NCBI GenBank assembly: GCA_045134375.1
Contig: JBGUVL010000035.1
Span: 13,714-77,713, forward strand
From: JBGUVL01 sp045134375
GTDB taxonomy: Bacteria > Bacillota_I > Bacilli_A > Erysipelotrichales > Erysipelotrichaceae
Length of the DNA stretch: 64,000 nucleotides
Direction: 5' to 3'
This document shows positions 25,337 to 35,025 of this stretch, in pieces. The position numbers and the translations under genes were made by a program. The notes beneath the pieces are model-generated. The model was not told the DNA's origin. It did not search any database and saw only the letters and a list, made by a program, of their open reading frames with translations. Position 1 is the stretch's first letter; the number at the start of each line of letters is the position of its first letter.

Positions 25337-27007
25337 ATGTACAAAACAGATTTAGAGATTGCACAGGAAGCAACCATGCTTCCCATTACTGAAATTGCTG
25401 AAAAAGCAGGAATTAAAGAAGAAGATATTGAATTATATGGGAAATACAAAGCTAAGATTTCATTGGATGTATTGAAAAAGAATCAAGATAAAGAAGATGG
25501 CAAGCTTATTTTAGTAACGGCAATTAACCCTACCAAAGCAGGGGAAGGAAAGAGTACAACCACTGTTGGACTTGTGGATGCTTTTCATAAAATTGGAAAG
25601 AATGCGATGGTGGCATTACGTGAACCATCTTTAGGACCGGTTTTCGGTATTAAAGGAGGAGCTGCTGGGGGAGGCTATGCACAAGTAGTACCAATGGAAG
25701 ATATCAATCTTCATTTTACTGGAGATATGCATGCGATTACGACATGTAACAACTTGATTAGTGCTTGCTTGGATAATCATATCCATCAAGGAAATGAATT
25801 GGACATTGATATCAATAACGTGGTATGGAAACGTGTGTTGGATATGAATGATCGTGCTCTTAGAAAAATCACCATTGGACAGGGACCAAAATCAAATGGA
25901 GTAGAACGAGAAGATGGATTTAATATTACGGTAGCTAGTGAAGTGATGGCAATTCTATGCTTATCTTCTTCCTTAATGGACCTAAAAGAAAGATTAGCTA
26001 ACATTCTAGTTGCCTATAATACAAAAAAAGAACCGGTTTATGTAAAAGATTTGGGAATTGAAGGAGCATTAGCGATGATTATGAAAGATGCGATCAAACC
26101 TAATCTAGTACAAACATTAGAAAATAATCCAGTCATCATTCATGGAGGGCCATTTGCCAATATTGCGCATGGCTGCAATAGTGTGTTAGCGACAAAGACC
26201 TGTTTGAAATTAGCGGATTATGTTATCACAGAAGCTGGTTTTGGAGCTGATTTAGGGGCAGAAAAGTTCTTAGATATCAAATGCCGATTGGCCAATTTAA
26301 AACCAAGTGCTGTTGTTATTGTAGCTACGATTCGTGCATTGAAACAGCATGGTGGGGTTGCACTTGAAGATTTAAAATTAGAAAATGTAGATGCGATGTT
26401 AGAGGGATGCGCTAACTTAGCGAAACACATTGAAACGGTCAAAGCGTTTGGATTACCTTACATTGTAGCAATCAATGAATTTGCTAGTGATAGCGAGGCA
26501 GAAGTGAAAGCGTTAGAGAATTGGTGTGAAAGCAATGGACATCCAATGTCGCTATCTCAGGTATGGGCGAAAGGTGGCGATGGTGCTGTTGATTTAGCTT
26601 CACAGCTTTGCGAATTAGTGGAAAGTGAAAATCACTATGCACCAATTTATGATGTAGAAGAAAGCATTGAAGATAAAATCTTTAAGATAGCGAATACTTG
26701 CTATGGGGCAAGGGCAGTGGAATATTCCGAGGAAGCCAAGGAACAAATTGCAATGTATCGTAAGCTAGGATGGGATAAAATGCCAATCTGTATGGCAAAA
26801 GTTCCAACTTCTTTAACGGATAATGCCAAAATTTATGGAGCACCAAAAGATTTTACGATTACAATTCGAGAGTTTAGACCATCACTAGGAGCTGGTTTCT
26901 TGGTTGCGTTGACAGGAAGTGTTATGACCATGCCAGGGCTTCCTAAAGTACCAGCAGCAAATAAGATGGATATTGATGAAGAAGGCAATATCACAGGTTT
27001 ATTCTAA
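25337..27007 (+). CDS. fhs: Formate-tetrahydrofolate ligase
   Basis: Fhs makes 10-formyl-THF from formate, THF and ATP, feeding purine synthesis and the initiator tRNA. The 556-residue protein is full length, with the N-terminal nucleotide loop PTKAGEGKSTTTVGL (residues 65-79), EPSLGPVFGIKGGAAGGGYAQVVPM split across the substrate site, and ITEAGFGADLGAEKF. It is under the ZTP riboswitch described upstream and lies just after purDB, which fits one-carbon supply on demand. AAGGAG precedes the start. Confidence 0.97.
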   Translation: MYKTDLEIAQEATMLPITEIAEKAGIKEEDIELYGKYKAKISLDVLKKNQDKEDGKLILVTAINPTKAGEGKSTTTVGLVDAFHKIGKNAMVALREPSLGPVFGIKGGAAGGGYAQVVPMEDINLHFTGDMHAITTCNNLISACLDNHIHQGNELDIDINNVVWKRVLDMNDRALRKITIGQGPKSNGVEREDGFNITVASEVMAILCLSSSLMDLKERLANILVAYNTKKEPVYVKDLGIEGALAMIMKDAIKPNLVQTLENNPVIIHGGPFANIAHGCNSVLATKTCLKLADYVITEAGFGADLGAEKFLDIKCRLANLKPSAVVIVATIRALKQHGGVALEDLKLENVDAMLEGCANLAKHIETVKAFGLPYIVAINEFASDSEAEVKALENWCESNGHPMSLSQVWAKGGDGAVDLASQLCELVESENHYAPIYDVEESIEDKIFKIANTCYGARAVEYSEEAKEQIAMYRKLGWDKMPICMAKVPTSLTDNAKIYGAPKDFTITIREFRPSLGAGFLVALTGSVMTMPGLPKVPAANKMDIDEEGNITGLF

Positions 27008-27011
27008 AAAA

Positions 27012-27063
27012 GAAAACGGTAGTAAATCAACCAAAGGATGACGGTTGAGTTATTACCGTTTTT
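27012..27063 (+). terminator. Terminator after fhs
   Basis: AAAACGGTAGTAAATCAACC pairs with its near-complement (27043-27063), interrupted by two mismatches, and ends in TTTTT. Confidence 0.75.
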
Positions 27064-27188
27064 ATATGAATAAGGATTGATCGATGCGTAAAGAAGGCAG
27101 GATCACGAATCATTGAGGAAAAAAGTCAAATAATAACTAGATAATAAGATTTAAGAAAAGCTTTTTTAAGAGGAAGCGAAGCTATATT

Positions 27189-27307
27189 ATGAAAAAAAGC
27201 AATAATAGTTATTTTTATTGGCTACATTTTGTCTGTTAGTGTTGTACCTATTACGGTATCAGAAGACGCAACTCATACACTATTTTATTGGGGAGGAAAT
27301 CATCCAT
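27189..27307 (+). pseudogene. Possible frameshifted short exported peptide gene
   Basis: An ATG at 27189 is followed by seven A. If one A is removed the frame reads MKKAIIVIFIGYILSVSVV as a signal or membrane segment and continues PITVSEDATHTLFYWGGNHP to a stop. As given, the frame stops after 16 codons. The A run could be a slippage site or the gene may simply be dead. The rest of the 27.06-27.50 kb gap shows no other convincing gene. Confidence 0.3.
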
Positions 27308-27503
27308 AATTGTTTTGGGACAGCTTTCGAATGTAAGGATTTTCGTGTTCATCACAGAGGTGGATATTTTAAAATGAAATCCCTATTTTCATGGAATAAA
27401 TTCCACTCATCCGAAAGAAACCATCAATCGAAAATTTTGAATCCTGCCAAAAAGTTAGCTATAAAAATGCGATGAATAAGAATCCTTCTATCTTACGCTC
27501 CTT

Positions 27504-28229
27504 TTATCGTTGTGTCATTCGATGCGATTGATTTTGTTCACAAATTTTGGTTTTTATCCCATCTTTTAATAGATAAGCTTCTCCATATAGAACTTCTTGT
27601 TCTTTTGTTCCTAGGATATAACTGCCATCTCTTAATAGATAAAAAGAATTTCCGTAACTATCGGGGTAAGTAATATCTTCAAAGAGTCTTTTCTCATCTA
27701 ATAGGGAATGCTTTATCATTTGATAATGAGGTAGAATCATTAAATCAGTAATCCCTAACCCAGGAAGAAAACGTTGATAATTTGGATCGATGGATTCCCC
27801 TTCTCTTTCGGGTTGTGCATAGACAGTACTTGCACAATTCATTGTTCCCGCACTGATTCCCATGATGACACCATCAAAATCTTTTATTAACTTAGCTAAT
27901 TGAATTTGCTGAAAGTATTGATTTTGTGTTGGAACGTGCCCACCGGCTAAAATGATAAAATCACTTTCCAAAATCAAGGAAGCAACGAAAACATCATTTC
28001 TTGGGTCAAGGACTTGATAGGAAAGGAAATTAAAACCAGCATGTTCAAAACTATCCCTCATATCTTGAGCAAAACGATCCGTTGCTTCTTGGTGGTAAGG
28101 ATCAGAACAAATGAATAATGCGCGAGAAGAAGAAGGAAGAAATTGTTTTAGATGATCGACAAAGGCATTGTCTGTGTTTAATATAGAAGCGCCCTGAATA
28201 CAGGGACTGCTTGTTAAAAAGTAAATCAT
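27504..28229 (-). CDS. Peptidase S51 / PepE-like protein
   Basis: This protein belongs to the class I glutamine-amidotransferase-like S51 family (alpha-aspartyl dipeptidase, cyanophycinase). The nucleophile elbow reads GISAGTMN, with Ser in the place of the family's catalytic serine, preceded by LILESDFIILAGGHVPTQN. PepE cleaves Asp-X dipeptides; the true substrate here is unknown. The start is set at ATG 28229, which overlaps the stop of the upstream kinase as ATGA, so the two genes are coupled. Confidence 0.8.
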   Translation of the reverse strand: MIYFLTSSPCIQGASILNTDNAFVDHLKQFLPSSSRALFICSDPYHQEATDRFAQDMRDSFEHAGFNFLSYQVLDPRNDVFVASLILESDFIILAGGHVPTQNQYFQQIQLAKLIKDFDGVIMGISAGTMNCASTVYAQPEREGESIDPNYQRFLPGLGITDLMILPHYQMIKHSLLDEKRLFEDITYPDSYGNSFYLLRDGSYILGTKEQEVLYGEAYLLKDGIKTKICEQNQSHRMTQR

Positions 28230-29383
28230 AAAACACAATCTCCTTTTTGCTTGTGTAATTGTAACCCAATCTGAACCATACGTAGGGCACGTTCACTAGC
28301 ATCTTCAATGTTTACGATAGCATTTTTCATTGCTTTTGATTGGCTGCATGGCTCATAAATACAGCTTTCCCAACCAGAAACACCATGGTTAATGATATGG
28401 ACTGCATCTCTCGTAAAACAACCACCAATGGCAATGACAGGAATGTTAGAATCTTTGGCTGCCTTTGCGATACCGCAAGGTACTTTTCCATAGCATGTTT
28501 GTTGGTCGATTCTTCCTTCACCAGTGAGGATTAAATCGTAATCTTTTTGTTTTTCCTTGAAATGAGAGACTTGTAATAAAACATCAATGCCAGAACAAAG
28601 GGTTCCATTACAGAAGGTAAGAAGTCCAAAACCAAGTCCTCCCGCAGCTCCGCTTCCTGGGAAACTGCGATAATCTTTCGCAAAGGTCTTGGTACAGCAT
28701 TCTGCAAGGTGGAAAAGTGCATTATCCAATAGAGGAAGCTCTTCTTTTGTTGCACCTTTTTGCGGTCCATAAACGTAGGAAGCTCCTTGCTCTCCACAAA
28801 GAGGATTGGTCACATCTGACATAATGATGAACTTTGTTTTTTTGATGCGAGGATCCATTTTTGAACCATCGATTGTGTGGATTTTCATTAATGACTGAGC
28901 ACCACGTCCAATTTCATGTTTGTCACGATCTAGAAAAGAGATACCTAGGGCTTGTGCCATTCCTACTCCTCCGTCGTTGGTCGCACTGCCACCAATTCCC
29001 AAATAAATGGTAGTACACCCCATATCGAGAGCGGCTTTGATTAATTGCCCAGTCCCATAGGTTGAAGCGCGCATGATATTGTTGTTTTTTATAAGAGTTA
29101 ATCCGGAAGCAGAGGCCATTTCAATGACAGCACTACCATCAGGTAAAATACCGAAATTCGCTTTAATCGTATCCTGAAGAGGATTTTCCACGAGGACTTG
29201 ATAATATTTTCCACCTAAACTTTCCATCATGATCGCAAGGGTCCCTTCGCCTCCATCCGCCATTGGAAGTAACAGAAAATTAGCATCGGGAAAGACTCGT
29301 TGCGCTCCTCTTTGCATGGCTTTTGCGACGCTCATCGCATCAGCAGAACCTTTAAAGGAATCCGGAGCAATGATGATATCCAT
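28226..29383 (-). CDS. Glycerate kinase (GlxK/GarK type)
   Basis: This 385-residue kinase phosphorylates glycerate to 2- or 3-phosphoglycerate. Family features are IIAPDSFKGSADAMSVAKAM at the start, LLPMADGGEGTLAIM, YLGIGGSATNDGGVGMAQALG and LILTGEGRIDQQTCYGKVP. It is followed with an ATGA overlap by the S51-like protein. No glycerate uptake gene lies next to it. Confidence 0.94.
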   Translation of the reverse strand: MDIIIAPDSFKGSADAMSVAKAMQRGAQRVFPDANFLLLPMADGGEGTLAIMMESLGGKYYQVLVENPLQDTIKANFGILPDGSAVIEMASASGLTLIKNNNIMRASTYGTGQLIKAALDMGCTTIYLGIGGSATNDGGVGMAQALGISFLDRDKHEIGRGAQSLMKIHTIDGSKMDPRIKKTKFIIMSDVTNPLCGEQGASYVYGPQKGATKEELPLLDNALFHLAECCTKTFAKDYRSFPGSGAAGGLGFGLLTFCNGTLCSGIDVLLQVSHFKEKQKDYDLILTGEGRIDQQTCYGKVPCGIAKAAKDSNIPVIAIGGCFTRDAVHIINHGVSGWESCIYEPCSQSKAMKNAIVNIEDASERALRMVQIGLQLHKQKGDCVL

Positions 29384-29528
29384 AAAATCACCCTTTCTTT
29401 ACTACCATTGTAGCGAATAATCAAAAATAAACAATCATTTCTGCATCAGGAATCCTATACTTTCTATTGCTGATGAGGAAAGAAAGGCGCTATACTAATA
29501 GAGAAGCGATAAGGGGGGATAAAGAAAA

Positions 29529-30197
29529 ATGATAAAAAAAGAAGATTTAACCTATGATTATATTCATGATAGTGATGTTTATGTTTATCAACGAAAAGAT
29601 ATGTTTCGAGTCAATACCGATACTTCTCTATTAGCTAAATTTATGAAAATAAAGGCAGGGGAAAGGGTAATTGATATTGGTACGAATAATGGTGCGTTAC
29701 TATTGTATGCGGCAAGAAGTTATCCTTCCTATCTTTGTGGCATTGATATTCAAGTAGAAGCATGTGAATTAGCACAGTTTAATATGCAGCAACATCAAAT
29801 TGAAAACTATGAAATTATTTGCAAGGATTTTAAATTATATGAAGGGAAAAATTTTGATGTTGCACTTTGTAATCCCCCTTATTTTGAAATCGATCATCAT
29901 CGTTGTGAAAAAAAGGATATGCGCTCCATCGCAAGACACGAACATTTTCTTCAACTGGAGCCTTTGCTGGCTAATGTGTCGTGTGTATTGCGCTCATATG
30001 GCCGTTTGTATTTGGTTCATCGGGCCAATCGAATTGTAGATTTAGTAAGCTTGTGTAGAAAATATCAGTTAGAAATTAAAACCATGCAATTTGTTTACGA
30101 TCAGCGAAAAGAATGTGCAGGGGCAATTTTGATCGAGGCAATAAAAAATGGCAAAGTTGGATGTACGGTTCAGAATTCAAAAATCATTTCATTTTAG
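29529..30197 (+). CDS. TrmN6-like tRNA1(Val) adenine-N6 methyltransferase
   Basis: This 222-residue SAM-dependent methyltransferase matches the COG4123 group, which methylates A37 of tRNA-Val. It has IDIGTNNGALLLYAA for SAM binding and the N6-adenine motif NPPYF at about residue 116. The start FRVNTDTSLLAKFM is typical of the group. It is a lone gene with a GGGGGAT ribosome site. Confusion with other N6-adenine methylases of this fold cannot be fully excluded. Confidence 0.85.
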   Translation: MIKKEDLTYDYIHDSDVYVYQRKDMFRVNTDTSLLAKFMKIKAGERVIDIGTNNGALLLYAARSYPSYLCGIDIQVEACELAQFNMQQHQIENYEIICKDFKLYEGKNFDVALCNPPYFEIDHHRCEKKDMRSIARHEHFLQLEPLLANVSCVLRSYGRLYLVHRANRIVDLVSLCRKYQLEIKTMQFVYDQRKECAGAILIEAIKNGKVGCTVQNSKIISF

Positions 30198-30297
30198 AAG
30201 AAAAGGATTAATCTTTTTCTTTTTTTATGAAAGAGATTGAATTGTGGATGATGAAGAGTTATGCTACAATGCGTTTGATTAGTTAGGAGAATAAGGT

Positions 30298-31221
30298 ATG
30301 GATAGAGCGATGATTTCGACGTGGAAGATGTCGTATGATGGAATGAAAAAGGCAAAAGAATTATTATCCAAGGGGAGTAGTGTAAAAGAAGCGATTCTTT
30401 GTGCGATTCAAGATGTGGAACAAAGGGAAGAATTTCATTCTGTGGGGCATGGTGGTTTGCCAAATGAAAAAGGACAAGTGCAATTAGATAGTGCTTATAT
30501 GAATGGAAATACATTAGGGTTTGGAGGAATCATTGCGGTTGAAAATGTAAAAAGTCCAATTGCAGTAGCAGCGCAATTAAGTGAATGTAAAGTGAATTGT
30601 TTGCTTTCTGGGAAAGGTGCAGAAAACTATGCCAAAGAACACGGTTTTAAGTTTCAAAATCACTTGTGCGATTCAGCGCGAAAGTGTTGGGAACAAAAGC
30701 GCAACGAATTCTATGAATGGAAAAATTATGAAGGGCATGATACGGTTTGCGTATTAGCGAAACAACAAGAGCAAATGGCAGTAGGAGTTTCGACCAGTGG
30801 TTTGTTTATGAAAAAGGAAGGAAGGGTTGGAGACAGTCCTATTATTGGTTCTGGTTTTTATTGTGATGCTCATTATGGGGCAGCAGCTGCAACAGGATTA
30901 GGAGAGGACATCATGCGTGGATGTCTTTCAATTCGTATCGTGGATGCTTTAGCAAGTGGAATGAAGGTACAACAAGCAGTGGATACCGTTCTAGATCGTC
31001 ACCTGCAAAACATGAAACGAGCAGGAAGAGAATGCGATGCGATTAGTGTCATAGCGATGGATCAGGAAGGGAATTGTGCTGCTAGTACTAATTTAAAAGC
31101 TTTTCCCTATGTTGTCATACAAGAAAATCAGATGATATTAATGATTGCATCCTATCACAATGGAAAGCATGAGGTGTTTGAGCCAAACGAAGCATGGCTC
31201 TTGGCATATGATGGAGATTGA
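30298..31221 (+). CDS. N-terminal nucleophile asparaginase / glycosylasparaginase
   Basis: This 307-residue protein belongs to the Ntn hydrolases that cleave N4-(beta-GlcNAc)-asparagine or isoaspartyl and asparagine bonds. The self-cleavage site is GHDT, with Thr149 as the new N-terminal nucleophile. Downstream lie VGVSTSGLFMKKEGRVGDSP and AAAATGLGEDIMRGCLS, both family signatures. No signal peptide is seen, so it should act in the cytoplasm. It may help salvage asparagine from glycopeptides or act as an isoaspartyl peptidase. Confidence 0.88.
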   Translation: MDRAMISTWKMSYDGMKKAKELLSKGSSVKEAILCAIQDVEQREEFHSVGHGGLPNEKGQVQLDSAYMNGNTLGFGGIIAVENVKSPIAVAAQLSECKVNCLLSGKGAENYAKEHGFKFQNHLCDSARKCWEQKRNEFYEWKNYEGHDTVCVLAKQQEQMAVGVSTSGLFMKKEGRVGDSPIIGSGFYCDAHYGAAAATGLGEDIMRGCLSIRIVDALASGMKVQQAVDTVLDRHLQNMKRAGRECDAISVIAMDQEGNCAASTNLKAFPYVVIQENQMILMIASYHNGKHEVFEPNEAWLLAYDGD

Positions 31222-31236
31222 TAAAGGATGGAATAG

Positions 31237-31392
31237 GATGTAACACAAGGTAAGATAACGAGCAAATTATTACGTTTTGCTTTTCCTTTGATGATTGGAA
31301 ACCTGCTTCAACAATTTTATAATATTGCAGATACGATTATCGTAGGACAAGTGCTAGGTGCTAATGCGTTAGCAGCAGTGGGTTCTTGCTGA
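31237..31392 (+). pseudogene. MATE efflux transporter fossil (N-terminal fragment)
   Basis: The frame reads GKITSKLLRFAFPLMIGNLL, then QQFYNIADTIIVGQVLGANA and ALAAVGS before a stop, which is the first 50 residues or so of a MATE transporter. A stop codon precedes it in frame and the ATG nearby is out of frame. About 50 more bases of possible transporter sequence follow, and the rest of the gene, normally about 450 codons, is deleted. It cannot make a working transporter. Confidence 0.75.
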
Positions 31393-31541
31393 TTTTTGTG
31401 GATTACTATTTTGTTATTTTTATCGAAAAACGAATGCGTGTAAGTAAATGTTACCTTTTGCTTATGGTTAGCTTTTTTTAGGATTGAAGGATTGAAAAAT
31501 CTATCGTACTATAAAAGTAAGAAAGGCATACGGGTAGGACT

Positions 31542-32870
31542 ATGAAAAGAAAAATGACGAAACTGTTACTTGTGTTTGCACTTGTGCTGCCACTTCTGTC
31601 CTTAAATGGATGCGCGCCGAAAGAAGATGGCACAAAGTTGCTGAAAGAAGCTGGTAAACAAATGGAAAAAGTGAAATCCATGCGCATGAATCTAGGAATG
31701 AACATGAAAATGAATTTTGTGTTAGACGATTCTAATTTGGCGATGGCAATGAAGATTGACGGCGTTGTGGATATGACAAATGATCCTCAAGCAATGCACA
31801 TGAAAATGGCAATGGAAGTGAATGCTATGGGGCAGAAAGAAACACAAGAAATCGAAGAATATCTAGTGGAAGAAGAAGGTTCCTTTGTACAGTATATTTC
31901 TAATGATGGGGTTTGGAGCAAGAGTGTTCTATATGATTTGTCCGAAACCAATGCAATGTTTTCAATGGATGAAAAAATGATAAACCAACTATCGGCACGC
32001 TATGTGGGTAGTGAGAAGATCGATGGAAAAGATAATGATAAAGTAGAAGTGTCCATGAATATGAAAACATTGAAAAAAATGCTTGGAGAGGAATATGCTG
32101 ATTTGTTTGGTGAAATAGATATTGATAATGATACCAAGTTTACAGCGGATTTCTACATTGACAAAAAAAGCAAACGCTATACTAAGATTAGTTTTGACTT
32201 TGGAAAGCTATTGGATGAGTTGTTCTCTTCGTTCATGGGCAGTGCTTTACTAGTTAATTCAGAATTAAAAATTGATACCTTTGATTTTGAAATTACCTTT
32301 GAGGATTATGATAAAGTTGAAGCAATTGAAGTCCCATTCTCAATAAAAAATGGAAGTATCGAAGAAAATGATAATATAATGGAAGGAAATATTACAACAC
32401 AGACACATGTTTGGGAAGATATGGATATCTTGATGAATGGAGAATTAATTACGGTTGGGGAAACGACATTACAGCAATTGCTTGACTTAGGATATCAGGT
32501 GCAAGGTGAGTATGAGAACCAATTGGGGGGTTATAATAATGCTTTTTTAATGATGGAAAAGGGGGAACAAATTGTCTACATTAGCTTAGTGAATAATAGT
32601 GATAAAAAAAGAAAGATTGAAAAGTGTGTTTTAGATTCTATCTACATTGATCAAGATAGTGGAAATGTTGAGGTCAAAGGCATACGGGTAGGCAGTACGA
32701 TAGAGGAAGTAAAAGCTATTTTTGGAGAATCTAATACGATGATGGAGTATGAAGATTCCTTGCATTGGGATTATGAAGTGGAGGAGGATACTTGCTATCG
32801 CAATTTGTCCATTACATTTATCAATGATGCGGTATCCGAGATATCATTAAATTGTTATTATTACTATTGA
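31542..32870 (+). CDS. Lipoprotein with LppX-like and SmpA-like parts
   Basis: This 442-residue protein begins with a lipoprotein signal (LLLVFALVLPLLSLNGC, Cys25 lipidated). Residues 30-260 are rich in short beta-strands with many Met and Lys, like the lipid- or hydrophobe-binding DUF6612/LppX-type fold. The last 65 residues start GIRVGSTIEEVKAIFGES, the pattern of SmpA/BamE-like modules. It would be held on the outer face of the membrane. Its role is unknown. Confidence 0.75.
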   Translation: MKRKMTKLLLVFALVLPLLSLNGCAPKEDGTKLLKEAGKQMEKVKSMRMNLGMNMKMNFVLDDSNLAMAMKIDGVVDMTNDPQAMHMKMAMEVNAMGQKETQEIEEYLVEEEGSFVQYISNDGVWSKSVLYDLSETNAMFSMDEKMINQLSARYVGSEKIDGKDNDKVEVSMNMKTLKKMLGEEYADLFGEIDIDNDTKFTADFYIDKKSKRYTKISFDFGKLLDELFSSFMGSALLVNSELKIDTFDFEITFEDYDKVEAIEVPFSIKNGSIEENDNIMEGNITTQTHVWEDMDILMNGELITVGETTLQQLLDLGYQVQGEYENQLGGYNNAFLMMEKGEQIVYISLVNNSDKKRKIEKCVLDSIYIDQDSGNVEVKGIRVGSTIEEVKAIFGESNTMMEYEDSLHWDYEVEEDTCYRNLSITFINDAVSEISLNCYYYY

Positions 32871-32871
32871 T

Positions 32872-32906
32872 CAAAGAAAGGGGATTCATTTCCCTTTTTC
32901 TTTTGT
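32872..32906 (+). terminator. Terminator after lipoprotein gene
   Basis: AAAGAAAGGGGA and TTTCCCTTTTTCTTT form an imperfect hairpin with a T-rich 3' side. Confidence 0.55.
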
Positions 32907-32930
32907 CGATTACTGATTTTGTAGTATAAT
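32902..32930 (+). promoter_or_regulatory. mnmG promoter
   Basis: A consensus TATAAT (32925-32930) lies 17 bases after a weak -35, TTTGTC. Confidence 0.5.
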
Positions 32931-32958
32931 AGGAAAACAGAATAAGAAGGTGATTGAT

Positions 32959-34809
32959 TTGGTTGATATTATTGTAGTAGGTGGCGGACATGCAGGAATT
33001 GAAGCGGCACTAGCTTGTGCCCGAATGGGAAAGAAAACAATACTGTATTCATTGAGTGTGGATAATATTGGGAAAATGCCTTGTAATCCTAGTGTTGGTG
33101 GTCCAGCAAAAGGAATTGTAGTCAGAGAAATTGATGCGCTCGGAGGAGAAATGGGAAAAGCGGCGGATGCAACGGCGCTACAGTTTAAAATGCTGAATAC
33201 CAACAAAGGACCAGGGGTTCAATGTTTACGAGTGCAAAGTGATAAATTGGCTTATAAAAAATATATGCAGAATCAGGTCTGTCATTGTGAAAATTTAGAA
33301 GTCAGAGAAGCCATGGTCGAAACGATATTGGCAGAAAATGGTAAGGTGAAAGGGGTAACGCTTTCGGATGGTAGTAGAGAATACGCAAAAGCAGTAATCT
33401 TAACGACAGGAACTTATATGAGTGGAAAAATTTTAGTTGGACATCAGGCTACTATGAGTGGTCCGGATCAAGAGCCAACCACCAATGCGTTATCGCAATC
33501 CCTGCGTGATTTAGGAATCCATACATTCCGTCTCAAGACAGGAACGCCAGCACGTGTCTATACCAATAGCATTGATTTTTCAAAAACAGAATACCAAGGA
33601 GGAAGTGAGGAATTTGTTTCCTTTTCCTATGAAACGAATCACATATTGCCGTTGGAACAACAGCAGCCTTGTTATTTAACTTATACCAGCCCAAAAACCC
33701 ACGAAATCATTCGTACGCATTTAGCAGATAGTGCGATGTATTCTGGATTAGTGGAAGGAGTAGGTCCTCGTTATTGTCCTTCCATTGAGGATAAATTGGT
33801 TCGATTTGCAGATAAAGAAAGACATCAAATATTTTTAGAACCAGAATCACTTTCTTTGGATACTACTTATATTCAAGGGTTTTCGACTAGCATGCCACAC
33901 GATGTACAAGAGGCAATGATTCACTCCTTGCCAGGATTAGAAAATGCGAAAATTAAAATATACGCCTATGCCATTGAGTATGATGCGATCGATCCATTGC
34001 AGATGAAAAAGAATTTTGAAAGTAAGGTAGTAGAGAATCTGTTCACTGCTGGACAAATCAATGGTACCAGTGGCTATGAAGAAGCGGCAGGACAAGGCTT
34101 GTTGGCGGGGATCAATGCGGTTTTAAAACTAGAAGGAAAAGAACCTTTGATCTTGGGGAGAGAAGAGGCTTATCTAGGGGTATTGGTCGATGATTTATGT
34201 ACCAAAGGAACCAAAGAGCCATATCGACTATTGACCTCACGTGCCGAATATCGCTTGCTGCTTCGTCATGATAACGCCGATGAACGATTAAGCAAGTACG
34301 GCAATGAAGTGGGTTTGTTGAAGGAAGATCGTTACCAAAAATTCCTACAGAAAAAAGAAATGATTCAAGTGGCTACCGCGCAGCTGCAAGAACTTCGCTT
34401 TACGATGAAAAGTGATGTTAATGAATATTTGCATACGCTTGGTTATGCTACATTAAATGAAGGAATCAGTGCTTATGACTTACTTCGTAGACCAAAAGTT
34501 ACATTAAAAGGATTAACCCCTTATATACCGATGGAATTGCCAAGAGAGGTAGCACAACATGTCGAAATCTCAGCCAAATATGAAGGCTATATTCGAAAGG
34601 CAAAAAAAGAAGCGGAAAAGTTAGCCAACATGGAAGCTTTAAAATTACCAGAAGATTTAAATTATGATCAAATTGAAAATTTGTCGCTGGAAGGACATCA
34701 GAAATTATCAACGATTCGTCCGTTGACGCTTGGACAAGCGAGTCGTATCAGTGGGGTCAATCCAGCCGATATTGCAGTATTAGCAATGTATTTAAAACAT
34801 CGGAAATAA
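32959..34809 (+). CDS. mnmG: tRNA uridine-5-carboxymethylaminomethyl enzyme MnmG
   Basis: MnmG, with MnmE, installs the cmnm5 group on wobble uridine using FAD and methylene-THF. The FAD-binding GGGHAG motif is at the N-terminus, then PCNPSVGGPAKG and INGTSGYEEAAGQG follow, and the C-terminal helical domain ends in the typical LTLGQASRISGVNPADI. I chose TTG 32959, because AGAAGGTG lies six bases upstream and the protein then begins MVDIIVVGGGHAG; the longer frame starts at GTG 32950 inside that site. mnmE is not in the window. Confidence 0.96.
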   Translation: MVDIIVVGGGHAGIEAALACARMGKKTILYSLSVDNIGKMPCNPSVGGPAKGIVVREIDALGGEMGKAADATALQFKMLNTNKGPGVQCLRVQSDKLAYKKYMQNQVCHCENLEVREAMVETILAENGKVKGVTLSDGSREYAKAVILTTGTYMSGKILVGHQATMSGPDQEPTTNALSQSLRDLGIHTFRLKTGTPARVYTNSIDFSKTEYQGGSEEFVSFSYETNHILPLEQQQPCYLTYTSPKTHEIIRTHLADSAMYSGLVEGVGPRYCPSIEDKLVRFADKERHQIFLEPESLSLDTTYIQGFSTSMPHDVQEAMIHSLPGLENAKIKIYAYAIEYDAIDPLQMKKNFESKVVENLFTAGQINGTSGYEEAAGQGLLAGINAVLKLEGKEPLILGREEAYLGVLVDDLCTKGTKEPYRLLTSRAEYRLLLRHDNADERLSKYGNEVGLLKEDRYQKFLQKKEMIQVATAQLQELRFTMKSDVNEYLHTLGYATLNEGISAYDLLRRPKVTLKGLTPYIPMELPREVAQHVEISAKYEGYIRKAKKEAEKLANMEALKLPEDLNYDQIENLSLEGHQKLSTIRPLTLGQASRISGVNPADIAVLAMYLKHRK

Positions 34810-34842
34810 AAAAAGATTGAGCGATAGCCCAATCTTTTTTTG
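34807..34842 (+). terminator. Terminator after mnmG
   Basis: AAAAAAGATTG pairs with CAATCTTTTTT, followed by more T. Confidence 0.8.
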
Positions 34843-34955
34843 GGGAAAGAGGTGTAGGACTCTTTCCTTTGTATGTCTAGTTTTCTGTTTCTAAAAAGGA
34901 TAAACAAAACAGGCATAAGTTAGGATTGTATGTTAAAGGAGTTCATGCCTAGACA

Positions 34956-34973
34956 AGTTAGAATTGACTAACT
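34956..34973. promoter_or_regulatory. Likely iron-regulator operator, distal site
   Basis: The 18 bases read AGTTAG-AATTGA-CTAACT. Both six-base arms are identical to those of the feo operator at 5010-5027, with the same spacing. It lies upstream of the FeoB-associated peptide gene. Confidence 0.75.
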
Positions 34974-35025
34974 ATAACTATATTCTACTGGAAAATAGTA
35001 AAATGTCAATACGATATCCGAAAAA

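Noticed and set aside
27218..27475. An 85-codon frame as a protein gene
   Set aside because: The start is a TTG without ribosome site, and the translation has no sensible composition; the overlapping frame with a slipped A run is more gene-like.
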